This document shows, one piece after another, positions 1 through 14,200 of a stretch of DNA of 64,000 bases (position 1 is the first letter of the stretch; every line of letters starts with the position of its first letter). The translations under genes and the position numbers were made by a program. Source of the DNA: Parelaphostrongylus tenuis. Its lineage: Eukaryota > Nematoda > Chromadorea > Rhabditida > Metastrongylidae. The notes under the pieces are model-generated. The model was not told where the DNA came from and searched no databases. It worked only from the letters and a program-made list of their open reading frames with translations. Where the stretch lies: NCBI GenBank assembly GCA_019055375.1, contig JAHQIW010007148.1, positions 62,001 to 126,000 on the forward strand, in the 5' to 3' direction.

Positions 1-870
1 ATATATGTAAAATTTGATCAACTTTTCCTGCTTACACTATAGTGAGACAATCTTTCCAGAAAAATGAGCACGGCTTTTGGAATAATTGAAACTTAGGCTA
101 TCGAATAATTTTCTAATCGTCTAGAGGAAAGAGCTCTGTCCCGCGATGTGTAAGACACAAATGTTACTCTTTCTTCTACAGCACTACCAAAAGCGCTTTT
201 CTAAAAAGCAGACACATTTTTGAGTCCTTCGAGACTTGTGCTATCGAAAGGGCACTAGCACACTAAGGAACGAGTTTTGTCCAGCGAAGTACTGCGAGAT
301 GCGAATAAACGCGCGGTCATGTGAAAAATAATTTTATTTCGGATTTTACAACCTTATAAAAGGGCGTTTGGAAAAACTTGCCACGCACGGCTTTAATCAG
401 AGATTTGTGCTTTCGAATTATTACTAACAATCTTATGAAAGTTCTTGTAAAGCAAAATGAATTATTTTTTCATTTGTCGCCGTCTAGCATATAAGTCTCA
501 GATTTTTTTTTTGAAAATCAATTACATTATGGAAATCGCCGTCTTCCAAGCTATCGAATAATCACCAAAAGTCTGTTGAAAATCTCTTTGAAGCAAGAAG
601 TCCAAGTAAGAACGAGTGCATTCAAATCAATGAATGCCGTGCGCAACGAGCTAATATGTGAGCAATTTACGACGTTCTACCATAATAATCAAAATCTGAT
701 TTTTCTTTTGCAATCGGATTGAATTACTATTGATTTTATGTTGTCATTCTTAGTGAAGTCCTCAGGAAAAGGACGGTTAGTAAAATCATGTGCTGAAAGT
801 AACTATACTACTAATAAGTCCAATTTTAAACGTAAATGTTTCCCTTAACGATAGAGAAAAAACTTAATGA
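1..870. repeat. Dispersed repeat R1, clustered diverged copies
   Basis: No gene is visible. The stretch is made of diverged copies of a dispersed repeat whose phrases recur across the window: gctatcgaa, then an interval with actagcac or tactaaca, then taaggaaagagctctgtcc and agcgaa. Phrases are seen near 105-150, 235-300, 410-440 and 550-600. The same order recurs at 24480-24570, 39540-39850, 40360-40420 and 54570-54620. I see no terminal repeats or coding sequence, so the class is unknown. Confidence 0.55.
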
Positions 871-1569
871 AGAATCTCGAGCACTTTGTTTCGCACAGTT
901 CAGCTTTGGTAATTATCGTCATGAATGCGAAACAGTCCGATGGTGAGGTCTGAGTTCTGAAATGGGCCCAAAACCATCACCTTTGTGTTCTTGACGCATG
1001 TAAACTCCTGAAGAGACAATTCCATAATTGAAATCAAACTCCCAGCATGAACAGTCTGATTCTGTATCTCTAATATTTTTTGTGATGCTTAAGTTTGAAA
1101 AGTGACAATATGATGGTCTAAGTCCTACATGCCATCGGGTAGACCATGAAAAGGTACATTTAATATCGTCGCCGTTTTCTGAGTTCAGTGCTCCGAGAAC
1201 AGATCTCCTTTCCGTTCTAAGTCTTTGAGTCATTAGAACTAAGTTAATAGTTTACGTTCAGTAAAAAGGCCAGTCATTGCTGCCTCAATGATTCATTTAC
1301 TGAGATATCTGCTTAAGAAAACTGTTTTCGAATGCATTTGCCAGAAGTGAACATACTCTTCTTTCCCCTAGCATTCCACACTGAATTTGATAACTCATCC
1401 TGAAGCTCACTTATTTCCAGATGGTACCAGTTCAACTGATGGCTTCTCTTTCTACTCAAAGGAAAATTCGATATTCGTCTTTTCTTCGACTTCAAATTTG
1501 CTAGCTAATCATATCTTCTTTTTTGTTGAACAAAGCAGCTCCACGAAGTTGTAATAAATTAATTAATTC

Positions 1570-1606
1570 GACCAACGTTTCGACGCGCTTCGTCTTCTTC
1601 AAAGCC
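1570..1606 (-). ncRNA. Hammerhead-like motif, family 5, decayed
   Basis: On the - strand the order is GGCU, UUGAAGA (C3 changed to U), a GACG/CGUC stem II, GAA, the palindrome ACGU, U17, then GGUC, which can pair with GGCU using two G-U pairs. As elsewhere in family 5, one extra base lies between A9 and stem II. One core base is lost, so activity is unlikely. Confidence 0.4.
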
Positions 1607-4600
1607 GATTGCTCCGAGTCGATGCTCCACACGTTCTTGATACTATCATTTGACGGTCATTCTCATCAACAAGCGCTTTTGTGTAAAAAGGAAATCTGTC
1701 AAGTGAAGTTTTTATTTGAGCGGTGTCCCTCCATAAAGATCCGACTCGAACGACAGCGAAGGTAGGAACTACAGTGAGGACGATCGACTGGGGATCACCG
1801 GCTCGGATCAATCAGCCTTGAAGATGACGAAACTCGTTGGAACGTTAACAAAATAAATTGGTTTTATAACGACTTTGTAAAAGTGGCTCAATCAACATAG
1901 AAGATTCTATACATAAGTGTCTGCTAACGTTTCATCAATTTGCCAACTAGAAGCTTGAAACTGAGATCTATCAATGACTCAAGCAGCTATAGACTAGAAT
2001 TATTTCTACTTGTAAAACTAATACGATAACGAATTAAACGTTAATTTTGGAAGTGAATTCATGATGTTTGCAAGAGAGTAGCTAAATATTACGTACAAAT
2101 CTATAAAGGCGTTCTGTAAAACACGATTAGGTACTGTACATCTTCATTGGACTGAGTTGAGATTGATACTGCCAAGTAGATAAAATATTTGGCATTCACT
2201 GCTAAACTTTTTATTCAGTGAAAGGTTAAGAGGTTTTAAAAAAGTAGAGCCTATCCCGCATTTTTTGGTATAGACCTAAGGAGTGCTGTAGGCTTGGAAT
2301 GACGACAACAGAGGGAACACGACGTCATCAATGACTTGAAAGGATATTCTGAAGCAGCTGTGAGAACGCAACAATAAGTATGACAGCGATTTCCAGAACA
2401 CCACAATCATATTGAGAAGTAAAGAAAGAATTCTTTGAAGAAGACACTATACAGTGTTTTCTAGTGCTACAGCAATTTTACCAACTGAGAGCTTGAACTT
2501 AATTGCTACTAATGATTCCAGCACCTACGTATCAGATATTTTTTACTTGTAAAACTAACACGATAGCCACTTAAACATTGATTTTGAATTGAAGAGGTGA
2601 ACTGAACAAAAGGCAAAGAGTCTGCCGTTAAGTAGTCTCTTTTGCATTATATCAAGAGCTTTGCCCTTTTTAATAACACTGCCGCAACCGTTAATATGAC
2701 AACCGCGAACGTTTACTGAGTGATTGGACAAAATGATAGAATAAAATATGCCTTGAGATCAAATACGCATAAATTATGGAGAGGTTTAATCGTCGGCAAA
2801 TTATATCGATCACTTATAAATTATGGCAAGGGAAAGATAACACGAAAGTGATGACCTCATTTGTTATGCAGATGTCTTAATATATTGAAGACACTGTTCG
2901 ACCACATCCTAGGTACATCAAGTCTTTCATCTCTCCGGGCTTGGGACATCAGTATCAAGTTTTTGGGACAAACCAACTTCCTCTACTTCATTAGAAACAC
3001 CCTTAGCGCGGTTATGTCAGAAGTTCAGAGATGAATAAAACAACTAGAATGCTGAGATAGTAGCAAAACATGGAACTTCAAATTGACCTCAAACCCTCGA
3101 TTACCATTCCCGAGGACGCACCTTTTAGGCACTGCACTATTGATGGTCTTATTGCACCTTCGTTTCAGTCATATTCTAAAATTATCGGGGTGATCTGCAG
3201 TAACTCGTTAACGAGATCGGGTGGGCTGGAGGCAAAGCGGGGCTTTAGTAGTGCAAAGCATGACATGTTGATTGAGGATCTGTAGTAGACTTTAAAATCT
3301 GAATTCTGTTCCTATCTTAGCATTTTTGTGGTCACATTATGTATTGTTGTGAAGAAAGGATAGGTAGTAAATGAAAAGTGTCAAGAAATCCAGGGAGAAT
3401 CAACCGACCGGCATTCAACGGTATTCGTTACGAGCACAAACGAAGCCTTGAGCGGATAGTGAACCCCTGTACAGAAAAAGCTCAAAACCTTTGTGAAAAA
3501 CAGATACAAGAAAATGAATAAAATGTAAGAAATGCCGAGATTGGTATAATGTTATACATGTGGTGTAACAATTATGAAAAGAAATAATTTCTGAAAAGTG
3601 GTCTCATGACTAGTTTTGAAACCAATACAGGAAAGAAATATTGTCACGAAATCGACAGAATACTTCATGAGTGTTCACAGCATGCAATGGTTGGGAAAAA
3701 ACTAAGCGAAATTTGTTGTACGACAATGACCCCACTTGTTATAACTTTGAAAAGGGTAGCTAACTGATTGAGTTTACTCTAATTCCACAAGTTAGAGCAG
3801 TTTGTAGTGGAATCTATGTAGGCGCGGGCTGAAACTTTTATCCGGAATTTCGTTATGCCTACTTTTACCTTCCTTTGAATCCTTTCGTTTTCCACTTTGA
3901 TCAAGTTTTTTTCCTTAGGTATCTTTTTTGCAACGATTAAACTGCCCTTATCTATGGAATTTAGGGTACTCTCTATTTATACTTTTCCTAACACACCATA
4001 TTTACCGGACTTCCGTCTCCACATGCACAGCTACCTCAACAACCACTTTCTATGAATGTCTTTAGAGATCAAATGTTCTAGTTTAATGCTTCATATTGAA
4101 TAATAATATTTTGATTGATTGGGAGACTCCAGAAGCACTACAGAGAAAGAACAAACATCAAATAACCTCATATACGCAAGTGGATTAACAACTCATACCT
4201 GAGCGAAGCTAAACCTAACACAAAGTAGTGTAATTGTTTCTCATTTACATGAAGTGTGGTGATACTAATGCATTCCCGTTGTAAAAAATGAGTTGGAATG
4301 CCCATTGTGTGCAATTGAATTGAGTGCATTCGTTAATCGACACAACTTTCTTCTTTTCGAGTACTTTCAACTTGTATGGCACATCTGTCGCGCACAGTGA
4401 AATCAACGATACGGTTCAAAATGATCGGCAAGCTTCTGAAAATGTCTCTATCCATTTCACTTTGCATGAATTCACTCCAATTCCAAAGACTGGTCTTAAG
4501 AAGGCTGAATTTCAGGCTCTATTGGCATATTTGAGCGTCAAACAACAATAAACTTCTATAAACATCATCAACATCGAGCAGAGAGTATTCATGAAAATGG

Positions 4601-5469
4601 CATGAATCAACGGACCTTTGATGTTTCTGATGCAGGGAAACTACCAGCGTGACTTCATAAATTTTTTGTATATATTCTTTCTATCTCTTACTCAATATCT
4701 TACTCAATATTTCACTATTGATAGCTGATGAATTATCAAACTCGTCCAGCCACCGTAAAACGCAGAGTTCGTCTAATCAATCATTGACATGATTTTCCTC
4801 TGAAGATTTTTCGAGAAACATAAAGTGATAATTCAAATCGAAAAGTGAAGCTAGGAAGGAGCTTGTACTTAGTGCTGCTGCAGCATTCAACGCTATATAC
4901 ACTCTTATCTAGCTGATCAAAAAAATTTATTCACTTTGTGCGCTACCAAGGCAATCGAATAAAGCCATCCTGAACTCCAAACATTTTTTGCAAAGATGTT
5001 CCGGGAATGCTGCTAAAAATGACGACAGAAATAGCTGAAAAAGCTTACTTCAGGATTAATGACCGCTTCCATGTCCCATCCATCTACGTCACACCACAAG
5101 TGTCTTCTTTAGAGTCGAAGACTATATTCAGAAAAAAATGGTAGGATAAATCGTGATAAATAAACTTCCATGAACATAAAACCGTTCTTCTGCTCGTATT
5201 TGCTACACTGGCATAGTTACTAGTACTCGAAAGCTAGGACGCGCCATTGGAGCCTGATGCTACAAGAGTGATTTAAAAGGGTGAAAGCTAGAGAATAGAC
5301 TTCTCAACGTTTTTCAAACTCTGGTGAATGCGCTATGTATGCAGCTTCATTAATTATCGTACTGATAGCCTTCCTGTACAATGATTGAGGCTTCACAACG
5401 TATAAAATGAGTATTTTATTTTTCCCAGAGAAGTCTGACAGTGGATTACTGACTCCGCAATAATCAAAG

Positions 5470-5556
5470 GCTCAGAAGGCCCGACATGCGGATTCGAACC
5501 AACTATCAGCTATCCATTGTAGGCACCTCTAACAAGTTTGCAACGTGTGCTCTTTG
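5470..5556 (-). repeat. SINE-A head, truncated
   Basis: On the - strand this has the tRNA-like head of family A: a remnant of the GGCGCAGTGG box, GTTAGAGGTGCC, then GGTTCGAATCC as a good B box. The body and tail are missing. Confidence 0.5.
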
Positions 5557-6329
5557 ATTGAAAAAGATGCGAGAAAAAGCAAAACATGAAATCTGAATTT
5601 CAAGTTGTTGAACATTCTATTTCTGATCTTTGCACTAGACATTTTTTTATACAGGGCTACCTATATAATATACGGTGCCTTTCCTTGGAGCAAAATGAAA
5701 TAAGAAGGAAAAGTACACATTCAAGCTTGAATGCTAAAAAGTTGTATGACGTGAATAGCGTAAGGACATAATCATCGTTGCATTTGTTTGTCAACTAATG
5801 TCTCAATTAATATCTATTTCTACTATTTAAAATGTTTATAAATGATTTACGCGATTGTTATCTTGATGGCGAACATTCATAACAAAGTGACCATACACCA
5901 AATTGTGAAGAAAATGAGAAGCGATGTGATCAAAAATGTCGTACAATAGGCCGCATAAGATCGCTGTCTTGATCATACGTGGGTTAAACCGACCCCTTTC
6001 CTCTCCCTCATCCCTCTGGAGTCGAAAAGTCAAAGCCTTCTGGAATGTTAGTTATTCAACAAATATTGCCACTGATGTTGTGTTACTTGCCAAGAACAAA
6101 TGAATGTATTGATCAGTGTCAAGTTAAGTAGGAGGTTTGCAGTGAAAATTTGTGGCGAATGTGTTTCGTTTTTTTTTACTGGAATTATTTTTTCTAATAA
6201 TGATGTTCCATGCTTCCTGACGAGCTTCTCTTATTTCTTTTACTAGATTTCTTTCAACGAAAGTCGTAGATTATGAGATTAATGCTGTATGATTTCACTG
6301 CCACCATGACCATTTTTTGTCGTGATAAC

Positions 6330-6410
6330 CTGTTTATGATGATCATGATAATGATGAAGGTGATGATGTTGATGGTGATGTTACGACGACGATGATAATG
6401 ACTCTTATGT
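6330..6410. repeat. GAT/ATG trinucleotide-rich low-complexity tract
   Basis: Degenerate run of gatgat, gatgatg and gacgacgat phrases just upstream of flp-14 exon 1. Confidence 0.6.
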
Positions 6411-6468
6411 ATTCAACAATTCATCGAGGCTTAGCAATTAGGTTCCGCCTCCTACCGTAAGACAGGAA

Positions 6469-6618
6469 ATGATGGGGCGGGAGGAGCTTAATGGTAGACA
6501 TATTCGCACGATGCGTGGATTGGGAACAGGTCTTGTGCTGGCCACGCTCTCCACTCTTCTACCTTTATCGGGAGCCACATCCGCCGACTCCACCAACACT
6601 GCGAGAAGCTGCAACGAG
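6469..6618 (+). CDS. flp-14: flp-14 exon 1 (signal peptide)
   Basis: Fifty codons from the upstream ATG, ending in phase 0 at AACGAG/GTTCGT. A possible cis or trans splice acceptor, TAAGACAG, ends at 6465, just before the ATG. The downstream in-frame ATG at 6511 starts [17 protein letters not shown], a textbook signal peptide. Assignment to this gene rests on signal peptide, strand and phase, not on a transcript. Confidence 0.75.
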
Positions 6619-9600
6619 GTTCGTTCCCTCATATCAGTGTTTCTCTTTGCTCTTATCTATTACTATTCTGCAGTGATCTACACAGACAGAGAAAACAGCA
6701 TGTTCGTGAAGATAACTTTTGAGGATTTTTTTGATTTTTTATAGAAACTTTCGGTGGAAAACGCGTTTCGTTCAGAAAGGGAGACTTTTTTATTTGAGAG
6801 AAAAACGTTGCATTACTGATTCATTTACAGTAAAGCATTGGGAACGTTTGATACTATATATTCATCATATCGCTGAATCCGTAATGAAGTAAATGAGTTA
6901 CATTATCATTTATACTTGATAAGACGGAAAAAAATCGTGTCTCAATCAGAAAAGATACACATTTCTAGAAGTTTCTCATTAATTATAGACATCCTATAGC
7001 GTTGCTTCATTTAGGGAAAAATTAGTATTATAAAAGAGATTTCCATTCAAATCTCAAAATATTTTAATGATTTCAAAAAATGAAAAAAAGAACTCTGTTA
7101 ACTAGTTTATTCATCAGAATTTTTTCTCTATTTGAGATTCACATAAAAAATTAGTTTACAATGAATCACTTTCAGAAAAATAGGCTTCGATAAGATTTAC
7201 TCATATTTTCCGCTTGTCACTGTATTGGCTTTCTAACTAAGCTGCCAAGTAAGGAACTTGAAAAAATAGAAAAAAAAAGACTTTTGCCTATTTCTTTAGC
7301 GGACAATGTAGGTTTTCACAAGATCAAAACACAAGCAGCAGAATTCTGTTTTCCAGTTTCGTAGCTCAAAAAAGAATACAAACAAAGAAATGTAGAAAAA
7401 TTTTCAAATGTTTAAAATTAAGATCTTTATGGAACATGAAGCTGTGTATCTGACTGGCGATGATTTGTTCATTCTATGTCTTTCAATTTTATTTAACAGA
7501 GTTTATTGCGAGCAAATACTAGGATCAAAGGATGCAGTTATTTCCGGACATAAACGCATTGAAATCAACGCGCATTACTATTAATTTGTTGATAATCATC
7601 AGTTGTGAACAATTGTTAAGAGAACGTCTGCGGTAGCGAGTGTTGTTGTGTTTTCTGTAGTCAAATCCAACAGATTGAACAGTGCTTTCAAATCAGAGTA
7701 CTCGTAACAAAATAATTGAAAGTACAAAAAGTGCATCGTTAAGTGGAAGAGCAAGATGAAGTTCATGAAGATAAAAATAGTCAACAGAGAAATTTATTAT
7801 CCCGAAGCTAGAACTTTGGATGGACTACTTTTCTGGGAAATGGTTTCCATCAGACACACATGAGCTTTCGAGTCATTTTAAACTAAATTTGGCTGGATGA
7901 AGTAACTAGAATTCGCGTTTTTGAATCAAGGCCATCTGATGAAAACATTTCTGCGAAGATTTTTCTGTTTAGAAAGAAACTAAATTCGTTTCATGCAAAG
8001 CCACCCCGAGACACTACTTAACACAACAGGCGGTACACCGTAACTTTTGAGCATAGCAAATTTCTAATTGGAAATAAGCAACGGAACATCATCATATAAC
8101 ATAAAAAGACTTTTCTCTCTATCTCTCTCTCTAGCTATCTATCTGTCTATCTACACACTTCAATTCATTATGTAGGAGATGCTTCTCGAGTTTTATGGTA
8201 GCGTAACGATTTATCTGGATTCAGTTGTTTGTCAAACTAATTAGGCAACTTGTTCGTTCAGTTCTAACTAATCACTTGTCTCGGAAGCATCAAAAAACAA
8301 TACCTTTCGCTTATAGCTCGAAGAGATTGAAAAGATGCTGATTGCTTAGAACAAACTCATGGAAACCCCAGATGCTGTGACGTTGTCTACCCCTTATCAG
8401 TCTTGTCGATTTCAGATATCTCAGATATCTCTGCTATTTTTTTAAAGCAAAACATCTCTGAATCTTTTTTATTCCTTGGGAAACTCTTTGTTTGTTCAAA
8501 AGCACAGCAAAATAAGCAGATCTAAGTATTGGAGAGTATGGGGATCTCACCATTAGTCCACATTTAGTTATAATGTGTGAAATGACAGCGTCATGAGCTT
8601 CAATCTTTTTTAAGACTTTGAGAAACCTTCACAGAAATAAATTGTCACGTAGAAAGGAGGAAAGACCATTATCCACTTAACTTGTTTCTCAGTAATTGAT
8701 CAGATTTTTTCATTGTGGTGGGAAGGCAGCTTGTTTCTGGTTTTCGCAAGCTATCACCATAGGCAGTTGCTGACTCTTGTTGATCGACAACATGTTACCA
8801 CTCTCAGACTACAGAGATCACTCACAAAGTTTTAATCCCAGCTTAACATCTGGATGCATATATCAAATAGTTTCCTCTGCTTGAGAAACTCTGGCGAGAG
8901 TTAAGACTACCGCTTCACAACTTCGTTCGACAGCAAGAAAAGTCTTCACATCGCGATATCTCTTCCAGATAGAGCGGTGAGCACTGTGTTGAAAATACTT
9001 GGAAATAACTAAGTGTGGAACTCGTTTCAACAATAAACACCTGGTGTGGAGTGATTAGTGGTGCCCTGAAATACGTATAGTCGTGCTTTGATTCAGTGCC
9101 GCAGGCTAACGAAGTCTTCTGTTTTCACGAAGTCAGACCTGTCTGGTAACAGAAGAACATTGGTGTGATGTCTGGACAACCATGAAGTGATTCATAAAAG
9201 AAGGTTAAGGATGAAGCGCTCGACATTGGTCAACCCATAAGTATTGTGAATTGCATTCGTCTTCAATTTGTAGCTTCGCTTGAGGTGATTCAATGCAAAT
9301 CTGACCCTTACATAACTTCCGGCTTCCCACCGATGTATCAAGTCAGTGCCGCTCTTCGAACTCCTCTAATTCATAATACGGACCGCAATTCAATGATGTG
9401 TACGCTGGTTGATAGAGTCAACTGCGTAGTCCATTTCCAGGAAATATATCAAAGTCAAACTTTATGGTTGACCATAAAAGCCATCTTAACCTAATGTCCT
9501 AAGTTATCAAGTCATCAAATCTCATTTTGAAACTTTCTGCTTCCACAAAAATCACTTAAATCACTTTATTAATGGTAAAACGATAATCTGTATCGCTACA

Positions 9601-11191
9601 AACTGCATGGTCATCATCTCACATATTTTGGGAAAGACTGGAAGAGAAGAAGACGGCTGACCTCAAAGAACCATCTGTTTCATTCCCGAATCAACTATTC
9701 CTCTTATATCCAATAATGTTGAGTGATGTGTAAAAGTTTGAACTCCAAAGTGGTAATCGAACTTGCTATTCACCATTTCCGGGACACATGCTAACCACTG
9801 ATCTACCATCGCTTCGTTCTGCCATCACTCTTTCTTCGACGCCTCTTATCTGTGTCATGTAAGAGTTTGGACTCAAAAAATATAAATGTGTTCTATTTCG
9901 TATGAATATCGAGATAAATTCAACCAAATCAATTAAGCCTACTTAAGTTATACACTCGTAAATCTCTGAGCTCCAGTGCTCAAAACGTGTTATAATGAGT
10001 TTCGCAAACACGGCAAGCAGTCTGCTTCCTTTTTTTTTCTTTATTCCACTAATACAGTCACTAGCTTCAGGCTAAGGTTTCTTTTGTGAATTTGATTTCG
10101 AGTTCCTCAAATACCTTTGCTATACGAGGAAAGCTTAACAACGTGAAATCCAAGCCTAAGAAAGACCAGTTGATACAAAGTAATGGAGAAGATGTATTGT
10201 TCTCGTGTAACTTCGTACAATCTACAAGAAAATGAACTCGAAGAACATCAAGTTTCCAATAGGCTGAAAACGAAGCGTTTTCTCCTTTAAAGTGAAAATT
10301 TCCATTATGCTTAAACCCCTCAGGGATTGATCAACGCCACACTCACACGACTGAACGTTGTGGCATGAATGAAGCATCTGTACGATGACTCAACCGTTTA
10401 TTAATTCGACTACTTCTACCTGATGTGATGCAATGAGCTTCAGCGTAAATACCAGAGTCCGAGGAATAAGAGCGCTTATTTTACCAAACATCAATTATTG
10501 GCTTCATAGCGAAAAGTGGGGGTTTCGTAGAAGTCGAAAATTAATCTTCCATTCTTATTTAGCTTCCAGTAATCATAGCCATGGAACCAATAATTTTGAT
10601 GTCATCATCGCTTTCAAGAGAAGTAGGAAGATTATGGGTCCTGGAATATGTGAAAAGACGAATATTACTATGTGACAGAATCTGAGTACTTGATATTGAA
10701 TTCCTAAAATAGTTTCATGTAATTTTATCAAATGCCCTTATCAGAATGGATCCGTTATTAAAACATTTGAAATATATTTGTGCAAATATTGATATTATAG
10801 CAAATGAATACAAAACAGACCGTGCTTCATGTGTTTTGAGATCTTTCACCCGAGTAGTCTTTGATAGGAGGCTTAGTAATTCTGAGTATTAATTCGTTAG
10901 TGTTAATGCATAATTATAAGAATGGTACGGAATAAAAGATAAGTGATTGATTTTTGATCGCATGAGTTCCATCTAACTCGAACGATGTGCAATGGGTAAA
11001 AAAAATTGGAATGATTTTGATAATATTCTCTTCCCTTTGATATTTCCGTGATCCCACCCAGCTTTCGTGGGACAGTTCTCGTCGGGAAATTCTCGAATTT
11101 CAACTGCTACTGCCAACAGAATCTTGTTTGAAATCCTCATACTTCTGAGGACCTGAACACTTAATGTTACTCTTCTTTCTTTCACTTTTTT

Positions 11192-11222
<31 letters not shown>

Positions 11223-14200
11223 ATTTCATTTGTTACATGAGAACTCAACTCTTCAAAGAGACAGCTCACGAATGAAGACAACAAAAATGATTTTTGACCA
11301 GAGTTCCTATCCGATTAGTGAATGTTGATAAGCTGCCATTAGACAACCGGAAAAGAAGTAGTCACGAAGACCTCTGGAAATTCTCTGAAGTCTCATTATT
11401 CAATTATGAATCGCAACTTGAGACACCTTGAGTACTTGCTTAACAAATTCTGAATCGGTGGGTGAAAATTCGTAGTCCAATAAATTAGGGTGGTGAATGA
11501 TGAGATGTTGTTTTGATGCGTCACGTGGCAGGTTAAGACCCAAGCCACTGCAGCTCTTACACTACGCAATTCAACCTCAGAAGAAAGGCATGAAAGATAT
11601 TGAAAGATGCACTAATGATGATTTCACTGGTTTCTTTGTCGAAAAGCTTTTATAATTTGAATCTATCTGTTGAATATTATGGTTTTCGTCAACTGACCCT
11701 AGTGTCTGATAAGCTTGCTAAGCTATCAGTCATCGCTATCAGTAAGTACATGTCCCTCGTCAACGGCACGGAACCAATCTTTTGATTCGGGCCAAGCACT
11801 GATACTAAATACTCTCTCCAGACAGGTCATAGTTATCCAACCTAGATTCTCTGTTAAAATCAAGAAGAATTTTCCGAAAAGAAGAATAGTTGTGGGAGTG
11901 TACGTTTCACAATGGCTGTTGTGAGTTTTTGCTATTAATGAAGTGATGAATGAACTCAGTGGTCAACGCTATTATAACGGTAGCAAATAGAAACTTCATC
12001 AGAGCACATTATAAACATCAAGTTCATAGAGCATCGACCATAATCAGAAATGATCGTGCATTGCGCTACGAACCCCCGCAGACAGGTCGGGGTTAGGATC
12101 AAATGCGTCATCGCCTCAACCTATGAAAACAACAACAGAATTAAGCTGTAAGCTGACGACGTGGATTGTCTTTTTGCACTGACGCGACTACCGTCAGCGG
12201 CGTTGAAAACAAGAAGACAAAATTATACTTGCTCATTAACATTCTACGAAATGAAAGGATTTTTTGCCATCATGTCAAAAACAAGTGGATTAGTTATCTA
12301 AAGAATAAATTTGCGTTCTTCTTGAACACAGATTCACGTTTAATTTCCTTTAGGTATTAAAATAAGAGTTTTCGTGTCACACTTCCCGTTTCCCATTATG
12401 CCACTATTGTTGACGCTTTTTGAGCAAAACGTCATTTGATAAAAGCTCTACTGTGCCCTTATTACATCTTCATACTAGAGTTGGTCGATGTTCAGAAAAA
12501 AACCTCTTTAGAAGATGGACTCTCTTCTGATTGACAACGTCTCCCTTGTGAATTTTGCGTAGCGCGTTTTGGTTTTTGTCGCAACATTGACGTAAAAAAT
12601 TTCACTAATCTATGGATACGCTCTGTTGAGTGAAGGAAGAAATGCTTTACCTTGTCTATAACCATCCACCAGAATAAGTTACGCAAGTGTCAAATTTAGA
12701 TAATTATTTCACAGAGATCTTTAGCGTTGCTTGCTATATTGAGAGAGCTGCAAAGAATTGCGTACGGGTAGTAATGGGAAATCTTTTCATAACTTAATTA
12801 ATTTAGAAAAAAGACTTAGCAAGGTTAAAATAAAGATTTCAGTCACTCTAACGATGTTTCAGAAAGCTTTCGAAAAATCGGATAGGAAATTAATGAATCG
12901 TGGATAATTTTCTAATGACATAAAACAATGGATTTACAGTGCTTTTATGACGGCTAACCAAGATCTATATATGACGTTCACATATCGACAGCTAATGATT
13001 TTGAGGTGTAAAATGTCATTTACCTTAAACCGCTTAGTTCTAGTTTATATATGAATTATAGAAAAACTCAGGAATTACTTGATGGAGATAAATTCAAGTA
13101 TCAAACCTATCATATTGAACATCAAAGGGCAAACTTTCTCGAACATTATATGGCTTCAATGATCAATTGGAATTCATTTATTTGACCGCCTCTTGCGGTT
13201 GTATAATCTTACAAAAAACCCAATTATGTAGAGTGGTGTGCAACAACATTTGCGTAAAACGGAATTTGACCTCAGATTCCACTCTTTCCGGCGCGCGTGC
13301 TGAACCGTTGCACTACCGACTATTTTATGGCTTTGTGCAATTCTTTTGAACACTTCTTTAGAACTTATCGCTAAGACGGTAGAAAACGACAATACGAAAA
13401 TCAAACGACAAAGAAAATCTTCATAGAGACTTGAGAAAAGAAAAGATGAAGTGCGAGCAAAACTCGGAGCGGAACGTGATATTTTTGTGTCATGGTCAGG
13501 AAAGCCCCTTCTCAGGGTAGCCAGTACTCTCACACCGTCCAGGCCCTCGCTCTACGTTGCTCTTAGACGGGTTTTCCAACCTCTCAAGAACGACGTACTT
13601 AAATTTCTGAATTTAACTGATTTTTCGCCGGACATGCTTTTCTACTAGAACTGTAATAATCGTTCGGCTGGAGAAATAGCGATTTCAACACTATGCTTGA
13701 TTTCTTAAAAACTTATTCTTAATACGCTGTATCAACAAAAAAGTTCATTTCGCTTTCGAATTGCTTTGTTAGCTCGGCTGTGGTGTGTGGATAATTTTTC
13801 AGTAGACTTTTAATAATCATTTCATAGCATAAACCTCAACAATCTCGGATCTATATTTATCTATCGCAGAAGTCCTTACAGAGCGTTGTAACAATGAAAA
13901 GAAGATTAGGTTGCACACCTAATTAAGTTAATACATTGTTTAAACTTTATAACGAGCTGCTTTAGCAACTTAAACAGAAACTAAAAAGCTGAAGCCCACA
14001 TCATGATTTTCTTTACGCGCTCATACGCTTTTATTAGGTGTGTCTCCTAGTGCGAAGCGTAATTTTCTTTATGCTCTCGCACCGTCCTATGAAGACCCTT
14101 CTCTGAAAACTGAGCCCACGTTTAGAAACACGATTTTTCAAGCTATCAAATGAATTTCGAAAGTCTGGTGAACCATCAAACACTCATGCCAGCTGTGCAA

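Larger units (their letters stand above)
871..6460. other. Gene-free region upstream of flp-14
   Basis: I find no supportable exon here. It contains a decayed hammerhead-like motif near 1570-1606 inside a family-5 repeat (about 1510-1770), a truncated SINE-A head near 5470-5556, and a GAT/ATG-rich low-complexity run at 6330-6410. The promoter and any 5' UTR of flp-14 should lie in the last few kilobases, but no element can be named from sequence alone. Confidence 0.5.
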